Source: Marisa cornuarietis (taxonomy: Eukaryota > Mollusca > Gastropoda > Architaenioglossa > Ampullariidae). From it: DNA of 64,000 bases. Location of the stretch: contig SMMW01000555.1 in the NCBI GenBank assembly GCA_004794655.1, positions 2,480,001 to 2,544,000 on the forward strand, in the 5' to 3' direction. The notes beneath the pieces are model-generated. The model did no database searches. It was not told the DNA's origin and saw nothing but the letters and a program-made list of their open reading frames with translations. Below, piece by piece: positions 11,668 through 24,450 of this stretch (position 1 is the first letter of the stretch; each line of letters opens with the position of its first letter). The translations under genes were made by a program, and so were the position numbers.

Positions 11668-12123
11668 ACTGGCAATAACTTTAGAGATCACATCGAACTT
11701 CTACATTATAGGACACAGCATGTTTAGCTTAACATGAAATTATATGAAACTCTTTCAAGTCTTTTGTAAGTCAAACACCACGTAAATCAACCTATTTAAA
11801 ATAAACTGATTTGAAATGTTACAGAGGTAGAGAGATGTATAATAAAGCTTTAAATAATACAGGGTTATGGGATGTTTTAAAGTGCGTGAGGAAACTGGTA
11901 ATAGGTGATCTTAGGAATAGGAACCGAGGCTGGAATAGAATCGCAGTATAAGGCTGAAACCTGGTTATTATTGTGAACAGAAGTCAGTAGGATAGAATCA
12001 GATTTTATTTCTCCTTCATAGACTGTCCACCCCTTTTATATTTATTACCACGAAAACATAAATTCTGTGACAATTTGATTATGTGCAATTTTACATAAAG
12101 GGTTGAATATTCATTAAAACCAT
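11668..12123. other. Intergenic, no gene seen
   Basis: AT-rich stretch with no coding sequence recognised, between the promoter-like element and the 3' end of the next receptor. Confidence 0.4.
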
Positions 12124-13104
12124 TTATCTTTGTTGTGTTGTACGAAATAAAACACCAAATACATTAACAAATTCCTGTCTAAATTTGGCTCCCGTTAGAC
12201 AATACAGGTAAAAATTTACTGCATTGTTTGCAGCACACTGTATATACAGTACATAAAATGTTAAATCCGTTTGCACGTTTTCTTTGATGAAAGTGACGTA
12301 AGGAGATAATAATATATATACACGAAGAGGACCTGTCAAGACAAAGAATGTGACAGACAAAGCAATTAATGTGACTGACAAGGAGGAGGCTTTACTCTCA
12401 CGTGATGTCACGTGCATCGACTGACCGACTGCTAGTCTGTGTCGTGCATTTCTCGCCGAGGTAAGCACAGCTCTCACAAGGACAGCATTGGACACAAGCA
12501 GCAAAGCAAACGGTGCCAGAGAAGCTAATATTAGGTCGATCCAAGATAAAAAGTATTTTTCAAAGAAAGAATAATTTGTACTGAAAGTTCCACACTGACA
12601 AATGGCGCAGGATGAATTTTGGCAGCTGGGGGCTTGCATAGAAGAGTAGCCGTATAGAATATGTGAATACAATACAACGATGACCACTGTGATGATGGCT
12701 GTCGTCACGCCTGAAACTTTGCGCGTGCAGACCACGTTGACACGATGAGGCCACACGACTGACATTGCTCGCTGTATCGTCATGGCAACCAGGTACCATG
12801 ATGACAAAGCACTGCTGCTATAATCTGCAGCGTTGATCAATTTGCAAGTAATGGTATGCAGACATGCGGTGAAGAAGTGGAACTGATACTGCAGCCAGTA
12901 ACGAGTTGTCCATCCAAAGTACAACATGACCATATCAGCGATGGCCAGCGCAATGTAATAGGTGGACATACCCGAGTAATCTTTGAGTCGACGAAACACA
13001 ATTATACTCATGATGTTTCCAAAGCTTCCAAAAATCAGCAACAGAGGACAGGCTACCTTCATCAGTAAAACAATAGCGTTGTCTAAACTTTGCTCTGACA
13101 TCAT
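12124..13104 (-). CDS. Rhodopsin-type GPCR, alpha type (326 aa)
   Basis: An intact seven-TM protein from one exon. Asn30 (GSFGN), Asp57 (AIAD), Cys87, QRA at 111-113, VVWPHRVNV, Pro198 in TM5, TGP with Pro259 in TM6, and NFYLY at 297-301 before CLTGAKFR. ECL2 has a dense cysteine group (C161, C166, C169, C171) around an NSS glycosylation sequon, beyond the single cysteine usual for class A. The C-tail is short, with one Arg-rich end. Either of two adjacent ATGs (13104 or 13101) could start translation. Closest relative in the window is the edge receptor at 63130-63999, which shares WLQYQF and RHRLAVGQS. Ligand unknown; a receptor of an expanded orphan/chemosensory-type family is inferred. Confidence 0.93.
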   Translation of the reverse strand: MMSEQSLDNAIVLLMKVACPLLLIFGSFGNIMSIIVFRRLKDYSGMSTYYIALAIADMVMLYFGWTTRYWLQYQFHFFTACLHTITCKLINAADYSSSALSSWYLVAMTIQRAMSVVWPHRVNVVCTRKVSGVTTAIITVVIVVLYSHILYGYSSMQAPSCQNSSCAICQCGTFSTNYSFFEKYFLSWIDLILASLAPFALLLVSNAVLVRAVLTSARNARHRLAVGQSMHVTSRESKASSLSVTLIALSVTFFVLTGPLRVYILLSPYVTFIKENVQTDLTFYVLYIQCAANNAVNFYLYCLTGAKFRQEFVNVFGVLFRTTQQR

Positions 13105-15429
13105 GTTGTGCAGGTCCAGAGCAATCTAATAAACTATTGAATAGCTTAAGTTTCACATATAAAAAAGAACACTTAGAAGACCTAGTAGACGAAGGAAGCG
13201 ATGATGCCGATGTTTAAAAGAGCAAATCGTATGAAAATGTAGAGTGGCACTGACAGCGTAGTGTACACGGTGGCTCTATGATGGCCGAGCACGACAAAAC
13301 AGTTCCTTTTATGACTATGTAATGGCTAAATAGTATAGGTCTTTAAAAGTACATTTCTGGCGAACAATATATTGGCATTGGTATGTAAATATGTAAATGG
13401 AAAGACTAAATGCTGTCTATAAATCAGGTGGAACGTGCACGCACGCACACTCACACAAACACACACACCCCCACCAACCCACACCCACACACACATACAC
13501 ACATACACACCATCAAATAAAATAACATTTTAGAAGCGCTCTTAAATATTTACTTATTAAACTGTAGCATCTCATATTTATTTGACATGCTGTCCTTTCC
13601 GTGCAATATACAAATGTACGTGCTGGATGGGGAGTTGACTTAAGGATGTGCCCAAGCAAGAGTTTTTCTTGATAAAATCTCACTTTTGTTGACCTTGCCC
13701 AAGTCTACTCAGCTCATTGCTTTTATGAGGACGTCTGTTATTTCGTCTAACTTGACATCTGGAGAAAAGTTCTTCTGCTTGATGTAAGAATTGAAAAATT
13801 TTTGTTTTATTTTTAAATTTACTTTTTGTTTTATTGCTGTTTAAGTACTGTAAATCTTATTTTTACTAAGCCACTGAAAATATTCTCTTCATATGTACCT
13901 GTTGCAGTGACAAAAACAAATTCCAAGTTTAGCTAGGATTCAGTAAACAACAATATTAACAATAAGAAGAAGAATTAGTTTTGATGGTCATTACTAAAGA
14001 TATGTTGGCAGAACAAAATAAATAAGACCAGTTTCTTTTAATGTGAATTTAGTTTTTCGCGGGCATACCAGTTGAATTGTGGGTATGCTATGCCCCCAAC
14101 ATGAATGGTGTATGGTATGTAAACCATCTGTACAAGTGGTCAGCACTGTAGAAGGCACGATAATAAACATATAAGTTCATTTTCTGCTCCCAACATTTTT
14201 TCGTAGGCTGATGTTAAAGAAAAGCTGACCTGTGATTACTTCCACCAGGATAGTCACTAAATTTTTTCATGTGTTGTACTTAAGGGGAACATTAACAATC
14301 CCAAGGAATAACGTACCGTACAAGACTTTTTTCTTGCTGATCACCGCTCAGAAAATGACAACCAGCCTCCCACTACCACCAGGGGGAGCCTTTGTCACCG
14401 CTGCGTCTACCCCATTCCAACGACAATCGTTTTAGGCTGACGATCATTGATCAGCCAGCATCGACCCAGGTAATAAGTTAATGAATGACAGTTATCTTTA
14501 GACTAGGGGCTAAGTGCTCAAGACTTCTTTGTTTACACAGCAAATAATGGCACTAGTGCTGGTAACAAACGACAGTTCTCGCGAAAACCCCAGAAGATAT
14601 TTTGTTATTAGTAAAGGGTTGTGCTATAGAGGAGTGAGGCGTCAGAGGTTTTAATTATTTCTAAGATAATTTTTGTGAGGGCGGTGCACTTCCTCGATGT
14701 TTTTACGTTTCCCAGCTTTACAGAGTCAAGTACACATTTAACACCTGAGTAAGCTTGGGGTAGTGGGCCGTGGCGACACGACTATCATAGTGGCTTGTGT
14801 GATCTACCTTCTTGTGACGCTATTCCTGTAAACCACTCGCCTATCCACTCCTCCTGCTTGGTTAGACGATGGGAAAATGGACACACGTTACAAAACACTT
14901 TGTCAGTTACGACTGCATTTAATCTAAGTGGAAAAGAAAAATACTGTAATGCATCGGAAAAGGTAAATCTAAAGAATAAACAACACGAAAGAATTAACAA
15001 GATAAGGCAAACAGGTCTGGCAAATTCCCTAAAAAGTACTACTAATTATAACATTTATACCTTTACCACCCTTCCAACCAACATTGTTCGGTGCAGACTC
15101 AGTATCAGTATCAGTTTGACGTGGACTTCAAAATCAGTAGAGGTTTCAACACTTTGTCCCTCGGCGACCCTGTCTCCAGCATCAAAGTGAGCTGCCCTGA
15201 TACACAGTCCTCAAATGTCTGCTGACCCATAAGCCCTCCTTGTCAACATGTCTAGAAGAATCTTTACCTGCTCGCATCTGTTTAGACGTACGAAGGTCGG
15301 CCACGCAAATATTTATGAGTCTGATAGGGTTCAATGTGACGTTTGAGACGTCTTCTTTAAATAAATATACGTAGCACAGCAAAGACTTTTGTAAAGGTAA
15401 TGTTTTCTTATCATTTATATATTTTTATC
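13105..15429. other. Intergenic region, no gene seen
   Basis: Holds a degenerate CA-rich tract at 13438-13510 and otherwise no recognisable coding sequence. The longest ORF (14795-15190, +) lacks similarity to anything I recognise and ends in a low-complexity SISISLTW stretch. Confidence 0.5.
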
Positions 15430-15630
15430 GGTAGTTGATCTAGTAGTACGTTACTGATTTCTGTCCTAAAGTTAGCTCCAGTCAGACAGTAAAGGTAGAA
15501 GTTGTCAACAGCGTTTGCTGCAAACATTATGTTAAGACAGTTACCAACAAGAGACAACACTGCCTCACTCTTATCTTTGCTTTCTTCAATGTTAGTAACT
15601 TAAACAGACATTATTCGAACAGGAGCAGTT
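15430..15630 (-). pseudogene. GPCR relic, TM6 end to C-tail
   Basis: On the minus strand TAPVRIMSV is followed by an in-frame TAA, then by AANAVDNFYLYCLTGANFR and a short tail. It matches the TM6-TM7 part of the local receptors, including NFYLY. Everything before TM6 is absent; the breakpoint lies near 15630. Confidence 0.8.
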
Positions 15631-16674
15631 AACTGACTGTAGAACTGGCTCTCCTGTGTTCAGATCTCACCTCGGGCACGCTATTATTTCTCTGCATGTG
15701 GTACGTGCTTATAGGGCCGGTTATTTGGCGTTGCTGGATCATCGTAAAACAACAGCTAACTTCAGTCGTTCTCTGTCGTGGTCGGTAAATAAAACCAGAA
15801 ATCAAAAAAATATATAGAAATTTTCGCATCTGAAGTGCCAACAGTGATTTTAACAATGCAAAATCGGGTTTAAATCGTCACTGGTGTCTTTACTGGTTGT
15901 GTATATCTCTGTGTATGTGTCAGTGCGTGAGTGCGTGCGTGGCTGCGCTTTCTCTGAGATAATTTAAAAAGCCTTTTTTGCGCATCTTTTTCTGACAATC
16001 ATTCGTAAAGCATGTATTTGTTTTTTCCAGAGCCTGTGATTACTCATTTGTTCATGCTATTAACTGAGCACTCAAGCTTAAACGATGTTACGGTAAATAC
16101 ATACGCAGACTATAGTGATATAAAGACCTCCACTAACAGCTCTCCCCAGTTCTAATCCACGCAGCTACCAGGGAACTGTTCTCAAGCTTATTACTATAGA
16201 AGTAAGCAGGTCTTCTTTAGAGTAATTTTGGAATTGGCAGGCTTTCTCTCTTCGTAATTAGAAATGTTAATTACTAGGAATATGATAGTAATTTCAGTTA
16301 AGAGGTGAGGAGGACACGAGTATTTTATACAGCAGTTAAAAACAAATTTAGTTCAACGCTAGTAAAGACTATGCATACATTATCGTTTCAGCTAGTTTTG
16401 TTGCTGCATTAATTTTTTTGTTGTTGATAACTTTCTACTATTACTGAAGATGTCAACAAATTTCTCTGAATTTTTTTTTTACTTTCTTCCATTCATTTAC
16501 TTTATGGTTAATTCTGTCTCACGTTCTTGATGTCATATATCTTATTTATGTTTGGCTTGTTAGGTTTTGACACTTTATTTTCTGTTTTTCCTTATTGTTT
16601 TTTAAATCTTTCCTTGTGAACTTCTACATCTATATTACCAGACGAGTGGATTGAGATTTTTAAATTTATTTTTG
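15631..16674. other. Intergenic and 5' flank of the gamma receptor
   Basis: No coding sequence recognised. The right part must hold the promoter and 5' exon of the receptor at 16729, but I cannot place them. Confidence 0.4.
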
Positions 16675-16728
16675 TTTCAGACACATGAAAGTCTCCTCTG
16701 CATCCTTTCGACCGACGCAGAAAGAATT
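16675..16728 (+). promoter_or_regulatory. 5' UTR splice acceptor of the gamma receptor
   Basis: A T-rich tract ends in TTTTTGTTTCAG at 16680, followed by a 48-bp leader to the ATG. The pseudogene at 54283 keeps the same acceptor (TTGTTTCAG ending at 54234) and a similar leader, which supports a 5' UTR intron. Confidence 0.65.
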
Positions 16729-17703
16729 ATGTCGTGGAACGTGAGCTTGGCGGACGTTGTTGCTTTAATGATAAAAGTCACCTGCCCTCTGCTGCTGATC
16801 CTTGGAACCTTCGGTAATATCATGACCATCGTTGTGTTTCGTCGACTGAGCGGCTACTCATCAGTATCGACATTTTACATTGCACTGGCCCTCTCTGATT
16901 TACTGCTACTGTATTCTGGATGGTTGAATCATGCATGGCTGAATTTTCAGTTCAACGTCAACATCGTAAATGCGCACACAATCTCCTGCAAGATCGGAGT
17001 GTTCCTGCCTGTTGTGAGTAGTGCTTTGTCATCGTGGTTCCTGGTTGCAATGACGATGCAAAGAGCGATGGCAGTCGTGTGGCCTCATCGTGTGAACGTG
17101 GTCTGCACGCGCAATGTTTCCCACATAGTCACGGCCGTTATCGGACTGGTCATCATCGCGTCATATTCACACATTTTATATGGCATATACTTACCTGTAG
17201 ACATAAATAAAAATGTATCTTGTCCCATTTGTAAATGTGGTCTTGTGAACACAGAATACAATTACTTTTATAATCATGTTTGGCAGCCACTGGAGCTAAT
17301 AATAGGTTCTGTTGGTCCATTCATGTTACTGCTCGTATCCAACGCTGTCCTTGTCAAAGCGGTGCTGACCTCGGTGAAAAATGTACATCACAGCCTAGCA
17401 GCCGGTCAGCTGATGCACGTCACTGCTCGTGAGAGTCAAGTCTCCTCTTTGTCAGTGACACTGATTGCTTTGTCCGTTACATTCTTTGTATTGACCGGTC
17501 CTCTCCGTGTGCTGAATATTGTTTACCAGTCTACTCAACTAGAGGTGAGAATCAAAAGCTCTATCGATCCCATCATGTTTGCGTTGTACATACCGTTTTC
17601 TTCAAACAATGCTATCAACTTTTACTTATATTGTCTAACTGGCACAAAATTTAGAAAAGAAGTTGTAAGTGTTTTATTAAAATGGAAAAACGAGGGAAAA
17701 TAA
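16729..17703 (+). CDS. Rhodopsin-type GPCR, gamma type (324 aa)
   Basis: An intact seven-TM protein in one exon. The open frame extends upstream to 16651 but without an ATG, and the 16680 splice acceptor falls inside that extension, so I start at the ATG of MSWNVSL. This N-terminus carries an NVS sequon. Core marks: GTFGN, LALSD, SCKIG with the TM3 cysteine, MTMQRAMAVVWPHR, ECL2 CPICKCG, GPF in TM5, TGP in TM6, and NFYLYCLTGTKFR in TM7. The C-tail is about 13 residues and lysine-rich. Two damaged relatives lie in the window: the mosaic pseudogene 54283-55117 and the captured fragment 24884-25080. Ligand and coupling unknown. Confidence 0.93.
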   Translation: MSWNVSLADVVALMIKVTCPLLLILGTFGNIMTIVVFRRLSGYSSVSTFYIALALSDLLLLYSGWLNHAWLNFQFNVNIVNAHTISCKIGVFLPVVSSALSSWFLVAMTMQRAMAVVWPHRVNVVCTRNVSHIVTAVIGLVIIASYSHILYGIYLPVDINKNVSCPICKCGLVNTEYNYFYNHVWQPLELIIGSVGPFMLLLVSNAVLVKAVLTSVKNVHHSLAAGQLMHVTARESQVSSLSVTLIALSVTFFVLTGPLRVLNIVYQSTQLEVRIKSSIDPIMFALYIPFSSNNAINFYLYCLTGTKFRKEVVSVLLKWKNEGK

Positions 17704-18509
17704 GCAACTAACAAACATTCATTTCAACATGAAACTAGTTTTCAATTTTTTATTTAAAAGTTAACTATTTTTTATTCATTTGTTCCTTGATTTGGACAAA
17801 CAGTTATACTGGTCTGCTGGTACTAACTGTCAGGGAAAAGATGAGTTGATTTGATTATACGTCGCTTTCTCGTTCCACTTCGGCGTCGACCAAGGACGGT
17901 CTTGATTGTCGTTCTGGGTCGCATGTTCTTACCAAACCTGCTAGCGCCGGTGAAAGATTTTATATTCAGACGAGATTCTCCCTTGATTGCAAGGTTTGCG
18001 AATGTGCTTGGTACAGTCACTTGTTTTTGAGTTCCATGCTGTAGATTTGGAGCAACCTTCTTATGTACTAGGTATTCAATACATGCTTGATCCCGGCCGT
18101 CTAAACGCGGCAACTACATCTCACATTCGTTTTTTTCGACTCACGTGCCACCGCCTCACGTCTCTGTCAAAAATAATGATCTCAGTAGTGTGTAAATGTT
18201 GTTCTCTCAGAATGTGCTTCTACCTGTTCTGCACTGCTCTCTGGACCTCTTCTCGTAGCACTGGTAGGTTTGCAAGGTTTTTGTTTCTAGTCTGATTAGC
18301 ATGGAATCTGTCTATCATCAGCTGAAGATATTCGTGTCTTCGTAATGTTTTGTTCATTGGCTTAGCACAGCAGTACATTCAAGTAGGTGCCTTAGGCTGT
18401 TTTCACCTTGTGCCCTGTTTTCCTTTATTTCCCGGCACATGACCTCAATAATTTATTCTTCTCCTGAGCTACCTTCATACGTTTGTGATGTCACAAAAAT
18501 TTAATGGAT
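17704..18509 (-). mobile_element. Possible RTE-type LINE relic
   Basis: Near 18210-18350 the minus strand reads MIDRFHANQTRNKNLANLPV and then LREEVQRAVQN. This resembles the PILREEVExAVKxLK lead-in to the reverse-transcriptase domain of RTE-type LINEs. No RT core is visible, and the rest of the stretch holds only ORFs I do not recognise. Confidence 0.3.
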
Positions 18510-19257
18510 TAAATTGTTTGCCATAAATATTGTGTTTAGTCATCTGACTTCATGCATATCAAGGCGGACTAATTAAAAGGACTAAAGAGGAGATAAGAAT
18601 CATTTTTAAGTTTGACGACCCATTGCTACGAAGCAGACGACATAATGATATTTAGTGATTATCACGTGAGTCAGCGTTATTAATGATGTTGTTGAGTAGT
18701 TTAGCAAGTCAAGACAAAACATCTTCATCTCTTAAGGAGAGCATTTGCCATAGCTACAGAGAGAACCATGCCAAACAAATCTATGTTCAAGTATACTTTG
18801 AATATATGTGTCAGTGATTTGGATGCGTGAAGCTAAGAGATATCCCTCTGCATTCAGATAAGCTATTGAATGTTAGTTTAGTGGCACATACTGTGGATAG
18901 AAGTTTTCTGAAGTTCAATACACGCTCACTGGTGTTTTGTAAACAATGTACTCGTGTTCCCAAATCTGAACTTTGAACTGGAATAATGTTTGTATAGTGT
19001 GTGGAAGAAAGAATTATTTGAATTAATTAAAGAATAATTAAAGTCCACAGAAGCCTACTTGCAGATCTTTGTGTTTTGTTGTTTGAAAAAACACGTACAG
19101 TCACGTCAGTGTACAGAGTATTGAGTGCAGTGACAATGTGTTGAAAAGGCAATAAAATATTTAACAATGTACAATAATCGTTGTGATAGCGGACTAGAAA
19201 GTCTGCGTGTATAGGATACACTCACAGCCGATATTGTCCGCTAATATTTTACACATG
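18510..19257. repeat. Low-copy repeat R1, copy b, with minisatellite-flank remnant
   Basis: 18540-18680 matches R1 (GCGGACTAATTAAA, CGAAGCAGACGACAT, ATCACGTGAGTCA). 18900-19250 matches the flanks of the 44-bp minisatellite units near 24300, 29150, 41050 and 49070. No coding sequence. Confidence 0.6.
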
Positions 19258-19329
19258 TGAATGGCAATAAAAATAACTTGCAAGGTTGGTTAACAACCCA
19301 ATCGCACCCCTCTTTGGTAATATTTAAAA

Positions 19330-19773
19330 AATACCTTTAACAAAACAAAATGTACACAAATATGGCGCACTGATGATGAGTGCGATGTAAATTATGACGA
19401 GGCGAGAAACGTTGCGGGTGCAGATGTTTACACGATGAGGCCACATGACCGACATCGCTCTTTGCATCGTTATGGCAACCAGCTATCAGAAGGATAGAGC
19501 ACTCCTCGTATATAATAAACACGCGCCTAGTTTGCATGCAGACAACGAAGGTCGATGTTAAATTGAAACGGTAGCCAGTTTTGTAACACTTCGCCAAAAT
19601 ACAGCATCACTAGACGACCAGAGCAATGAAATATGAGAACATTGATGAGTGATCTTTTATTCAAAGGAATATGATCATGGTCATGACATTACCAAATGTT
19701 CCAAAAACAAAAATAAGAAGACAGGCCACTTACATCATTAGAACACCGTCTTCCTCAAGAGTTTTCACTGACG
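19330..19773 (-). pseudogene. GPCR pseudogene, beta type, truncated after TM4
   Basis: Minus-strand receptor homology runs from the N-terminus (19773) to TM4 with frameshifts; recognisable pieces include the GTFGN region and ALSSW-type and MQRAMSVMWPHR-type stretches. The start ATG of the sister copy (CAT at 34778-34780) is CGT here. The 3' end stops at the same point as the copy at 34290, so the truncation predates the block duplication. A short deletion around GCGATGTAAATTATG breaks the frame in TM4. Confidence 0.8.
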
Positions 19774-21220
19774 TGGTGCTAAGTAGCATGTGGCTACCTA
19801 ACCTCAAATAGCGTATCATAGTCTGGAAACTGAGTTGGAAGTCACATCAACGCTTTTGTCACATTCTACAATTGATGGTAACCTGACTGAAAATAAAACA
19901 AATATAAAATGTTGAAATCGTGTTATACTAAAGTACTAAACTAAAGTTGCAATTCTGCAATTTTTTTATACCAGAAACTCTCCGTCTTCAAGTTGATGAA
20001 AGCTAAAGGAGATTTTAGTGGCGCTTACTGGACTTTTAGATTTATGATTATGATCAACAGACTTAAGAAACTAGCCAAAGTAGAAAATACGCTTTCTACA
20101 CTCATCATAATCATTCACTACATGTGCTAAGAACTCAGGCCGCCTTTTTCCTTCACAAACCGAACTTCTACCTTCTTAACTTTTAGACAAGCGATCTTCT
20201 TAAGTTTTTCCATCCGCACTTTTATGTTATACCTGCGAGTGCACTTAAGAAACACCCAGACATATGGAACTTTCAAAAATATAGTAAAGCTTCTCATTTT
20301 TCAAAATGTATGATCTTCATAATCGTTAATGTAACCTAATTGAATATATACCGCACAACATCAGAAACAACACAGGCTGGCCCCTGCTCTTACCAACATA
20401 ATAAAGAACAAGAAAATAAAATTTAAAACACTGCCTAAATTCCACATGTTATGACACACATTCAGCCACTAAAACGTATTCAAGATGATACAAGAAATGC
20501 ACATGTCATAAAAATAAAAGTAAGAAATCCATCATAAGTGAGAGTTGCTCAATATGTGGAGGCACCGGTGTTTTTTTTAAAGAGAATGGCTTTATCCAAA
20601 GTATTTGTAAATAGACTTTACAATAAGGAGCAATTTAAGTATACAAACCACATTGAATAAAAGTACGATCTGCCAAGTTTGAGTGTGAAGTATAAAAAGA
20701 TGACTGATTACAGTCAGAACTCGGTAACATCTCCATGAAAACTTCAGATCTTTCCATTCAAAGGAAGAAGAGAAAGAAAGAAATACTGTACTAACATTAC
20801 ACTAAAGCTTGGTACCTTTATTATCCACAGTCTCGTTACAAAAGGAAATATACTCTGTCATGTTAGCTTCCACCCAACTGTTACCTGGAGAAAAGATCGA
20901 ACAGCCCCACTCTTCCATCAAAAACGCTCAGCTGCGTCATCTGATAATTTCACGATGTATTGTAAAGTGTTCCTCATCACTTTGTTTCACAGTACTCTTT
21001 AATTTTTCTTAAATAAGCGGGCCCTGGTTTGATATCTTTCTTTGCAACTAGCAAACGCGTATGTCAATAAAGTATTTCCAGTGACAGCAAGGAATGTGCA
21101 GAATAATAACCAATATTTCGGTAAAATTGTTCATAAGAACGTCCGGCCTCTTTCTTTAAAAGGACAGCGAGAAAGAAGTTGACATTAGTCAAGTTACAGT
21201 CGCTGAGTGCACGCTCGCGT

Positions 21221-21335
<115 letters not shown>

Positions 21336-22044
21336 GTATGACGCAAGTCAGCGTGCAAAATAATTCTTCTAAACTAAAAATCATGTTTGGATTTTTCTTT
21401 TTAAGCAGTTTTTAACTGAGCAAACATAAGTCCGTTTGGTGACATTACGTGACTATTTACCTATGTGCACACGCCTTATTCCCAGAAATAAAAGGGACTC
21501 TGGAAGATATTCTACCAACGTACAGTCAGGAAGCAGGACTCCGTTACTTTCATCTGAACATCCCCCCTTCTACAATGCTGCCAAGGTAAAGTTAATCTCA
21601 TATGATACACATTAGTTGAATACCTGTGATAAGCGTCTTTTGATTATGTTAATGCCACCTTTGTGATTGCAGTTTACAGTGTAAGTGTTATATGAAAACA
21701 GGAATATGATTTTATAAATATTACACAAAACGTAAAGTGCTAAACTAAATCGAAATTCTACTAACTGCTGATGACGTTGATTTAAAGTTGTTACTCAAAC
21801 GGCATTATACAATACAAACAGACTAAGTCAGTATTAGTATACCTCTGAACTTTATCAAACTACTCTTTTGCACCTCTTTTTTTATCTTTTTTGTATTTTT
21901 GTTAAAGTTTTTCGTATCGATTTTTTAACACGTTTTCTTTAGAAAAGTCTTAAATTGTTCCTCATTTATTATTAACTGTTTCAGTCGTTCGATCTGAACC
22001 TTTATACAGCATCAATAGGATGAGTCTGCAGCTGACAAGAAAAC

Positions 22045-23006
22045 ATTACTTCAGACCAAACCTTCGGAGACGCTGTTTATTTAATCACAAAAGTTGTTTA
22101 TCCCTTGTTGTTGATACCTTGAAACTTTGGCAACATTATGACCATTATCATATTTTGTCGAATGAGTGATTACTCCGCAATATCAACCTACTGCATTGCA
22201 CTCGCCATTTCTGATCTGATGTATCTTTATTTTGGGTGGATAAACCACATCTGGCTACAGTATCAGTTCCAGTTCTTTATTCTGTGTGTCCATCCCATCA
22301 TCCCCAAACTATTAGCTGCTGCAGACTATATGAGCAGTACTTTAACATCGTGGTATATGGTTGCCATGACGATGCATAGAGCGGCAGCAGTCGTGTGGCC
22401 TCATCGTGTGAACGTGCTCTGCACGCGCAATGTATCGCGTGTGGTAATTTCCGTGATAACACTGATCGTCAATGTGTCACATTCACACGTTCTGTACGGT
22501 ATTTCCATATATGTAACGAATTGTAACAGTTCTTCTTGTGACTCCTGTACATATGGAACTGTTGACGAAAAGTACGAATACTTTTACTATAACATTTGGT
22601 CATGGGTTGATCTGATAGTTACTTCACTGGCTCCATTTGTGTTTTTTTGCCTGTGTCTAACATTGTTCTTGTGAGAACGGTGCTTACATCGGTGAGAAAT
22701 GTACGTCACAGACTGGCAGTCGGTCAGTCGATACACGTCACTGCTCGTGAGAAAAAAGCCTCTTCATTGTCGGTAACATTGATAATTTTGTCCCTCACAT
22801 TCCTCGTCCTCACTGGTCCTTGTCGTGTATATTTTATTGTAAACCCTCTTGTTAATGTTAAAGTAACGATGCTAGAAATCGGCATCAGCGAAATGATATT
22901 CTTCATAATGTCCCTACTTGATACTATAAATAGTACTATAAACTTTTACATTTACTGTCTATGCGGTGCGAGGTTCAGAAAGGAAGTCATGCGAATTTTT
23001 TGGTAA
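22045..23006 (+). pseudogene. GPCR pseudogene, delta type (three lesions)
   Basis: Nearly full-length homologue of the intact receptor at 36629-37606. The start codon is ATT at 22045-22047 where the sister has ATG. A TGA at 22120-22122 interrupts TM1 (the sister reads LLLILGSFGN there). An indel in the T-run near 22638-22652 shifts the frame in TM5. The rest reads well: LAISD in TM2, HRAAAVVWPHR after TM3, CNSSSCDSC in ECL2, NFYIYCLCGARFR in TM7. It keeps Asp at 2.50, which the intact sister has lost. The 5' exon donor (21586) and acceptor (about 21985) are still present. Confidence 0.9.
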
Positions 23007-23278
23007 CTTTAGCTGAAATAACAAGACGACTAACAGCATAAAACTACTGTACATGAGATACGTACACTTTGGGGACAGGTATATGTTCTGCTGTACATTG
23101 CTTACATTTACGATTCTAGTAAATTAAACATCCTTCAAAATATTTGCAAAATTTTTCTGTCTATAACTTTGCTAATTGCAAATGGTACGAAAGTACTTTC
23201 CTTTCTTTTCTTAGTCTGTCATAAATTTTGATCATACTAGCAGTAGGAGTGAAGTAGGAGTAACAGAATGGAGAAGAA

Positions 23279-23984
23279 TGAGAAAACGCAAATTGGAACT
23301 GGTCTTGCATAAAAAACAGGTATAGAAATTATGAATCCACAGCTTTATTAAATGAAGTAAACAGCAGTGACAGAACGTAAGGATGTTAAAGTGTAATTTA
23401 GTAATGTAATTTAATGAGTGCGCGAAACAAATATTAAAACCTTTGGTTTATACTGGTAAAATATTATCGGTATGCTCTAATTACGGTGATCAGAATCTTT
23501 AAAAATTTTGCCAGGTGAAGTTTTATAGTAGAATTGCTATCGCAAAAGTAGAGAAGAATACGATGGTGCCTGCTAACATGAGCATTTCTGTACACAGCCT
23601 TCTACAAACATCTATTTTTTTATTTGATATTTGTAATGTGTCTTAACAGCGGTTCCTTGGTGCGTGTGCACCAGTACAAGGTCAGAAACATCGTCACGGT
23701 ACACAACCTGTCATCGGCAATAACTGTCTGTCGTAAGTCGGGCTGATGAGGTAGTCGTAATAGAGAGGACGTTTATATAGCGAAACTTCGTCCGTGATAA
23801 AAAAAAGTTGGGTGGTGTCTAAAAGGATGTCGCAATGCAAAAAATCTTAATAAGAAGGTTTCACTGTACCGATCTCTGAAAAGGTGAACCTTTCATGCAG
23901 AACCTAAATAGACAGAGCTTGTTTGAAAATGAAATTGTGAAAAGGTAAACAGTGTACTCGTGTTCTGAAATCGAACACTGAACT
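23279..23984. other. Intergenic, no gene seen
   Basis: No coding sequence recognised. The part from about 23930 onward already matches the sequence next to the minisatellite flanks at 48540. Confidence 0.4.
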
Positions 23985-24165
23985 GTATAAGTCTCTGTGT
24001 CGTGTGTAGAAGAAAGAAGTTAGTTGTTTACTACAGTCTATATGTCGTGTGGAGAAGAAAAACGTTTTTTGTTTAATAAATTATCAGTGCTGTGTGTAGA
24101 AGACGGTTTACTAAAGTCTTTGTTTCGTGTGCAGAAGACATAAGTTAGTTGTGTAGTAAAAATTT
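23985..24165. repeat. 44-45-bp minisatellite, short copy
   Basis: Several degenerate units of the GTCTTTGTGTCGTGTG-AGAAG-AAGTTAGTTGTTTA type, best developed at 48607-48957. Confidence 0.7.
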
Positions 24166-24450
24166 ACGAAAATCCCAATGGCAGCTCTATGTGTTTCACT
24201 GAGCAAAAGAAACTGTGAAGTCAAATGTTGCTTGCGTACCACGTAGTGAGTGCCATGACAATGTGAAAACAGAAAAGCAATTAAAATAACTAACAATGTG
24301 CAATGATCACTGTAACAGCGATCGTAAAAGTCTGCGCTCATTAATTTTTCATGTGTAGGATGCTGCACTATCACAAGATCGTTACACAACCTCCTATAAA
24401 CTGTCACTCAACCATCACCAATTAATAAAAATCCAACAAATATTTGTCTC

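Noticed and set aside
14795..15190. 131-codon plus-strand ORF
   Set aside because: No recognisable domain, signal or homologue in the window, and the end is low complexity. Length alone is not unusual over 64 kb.
16651..16728. N-terminal extension of the gamma receptor (350 codons)
   Set aside because: The first codon is TTG and a splice acceptor lies inside the extension. The ATG at 16729 is preferred; the same reasoning moves the 36611 start to 36629 and the 54226 start to 54283.
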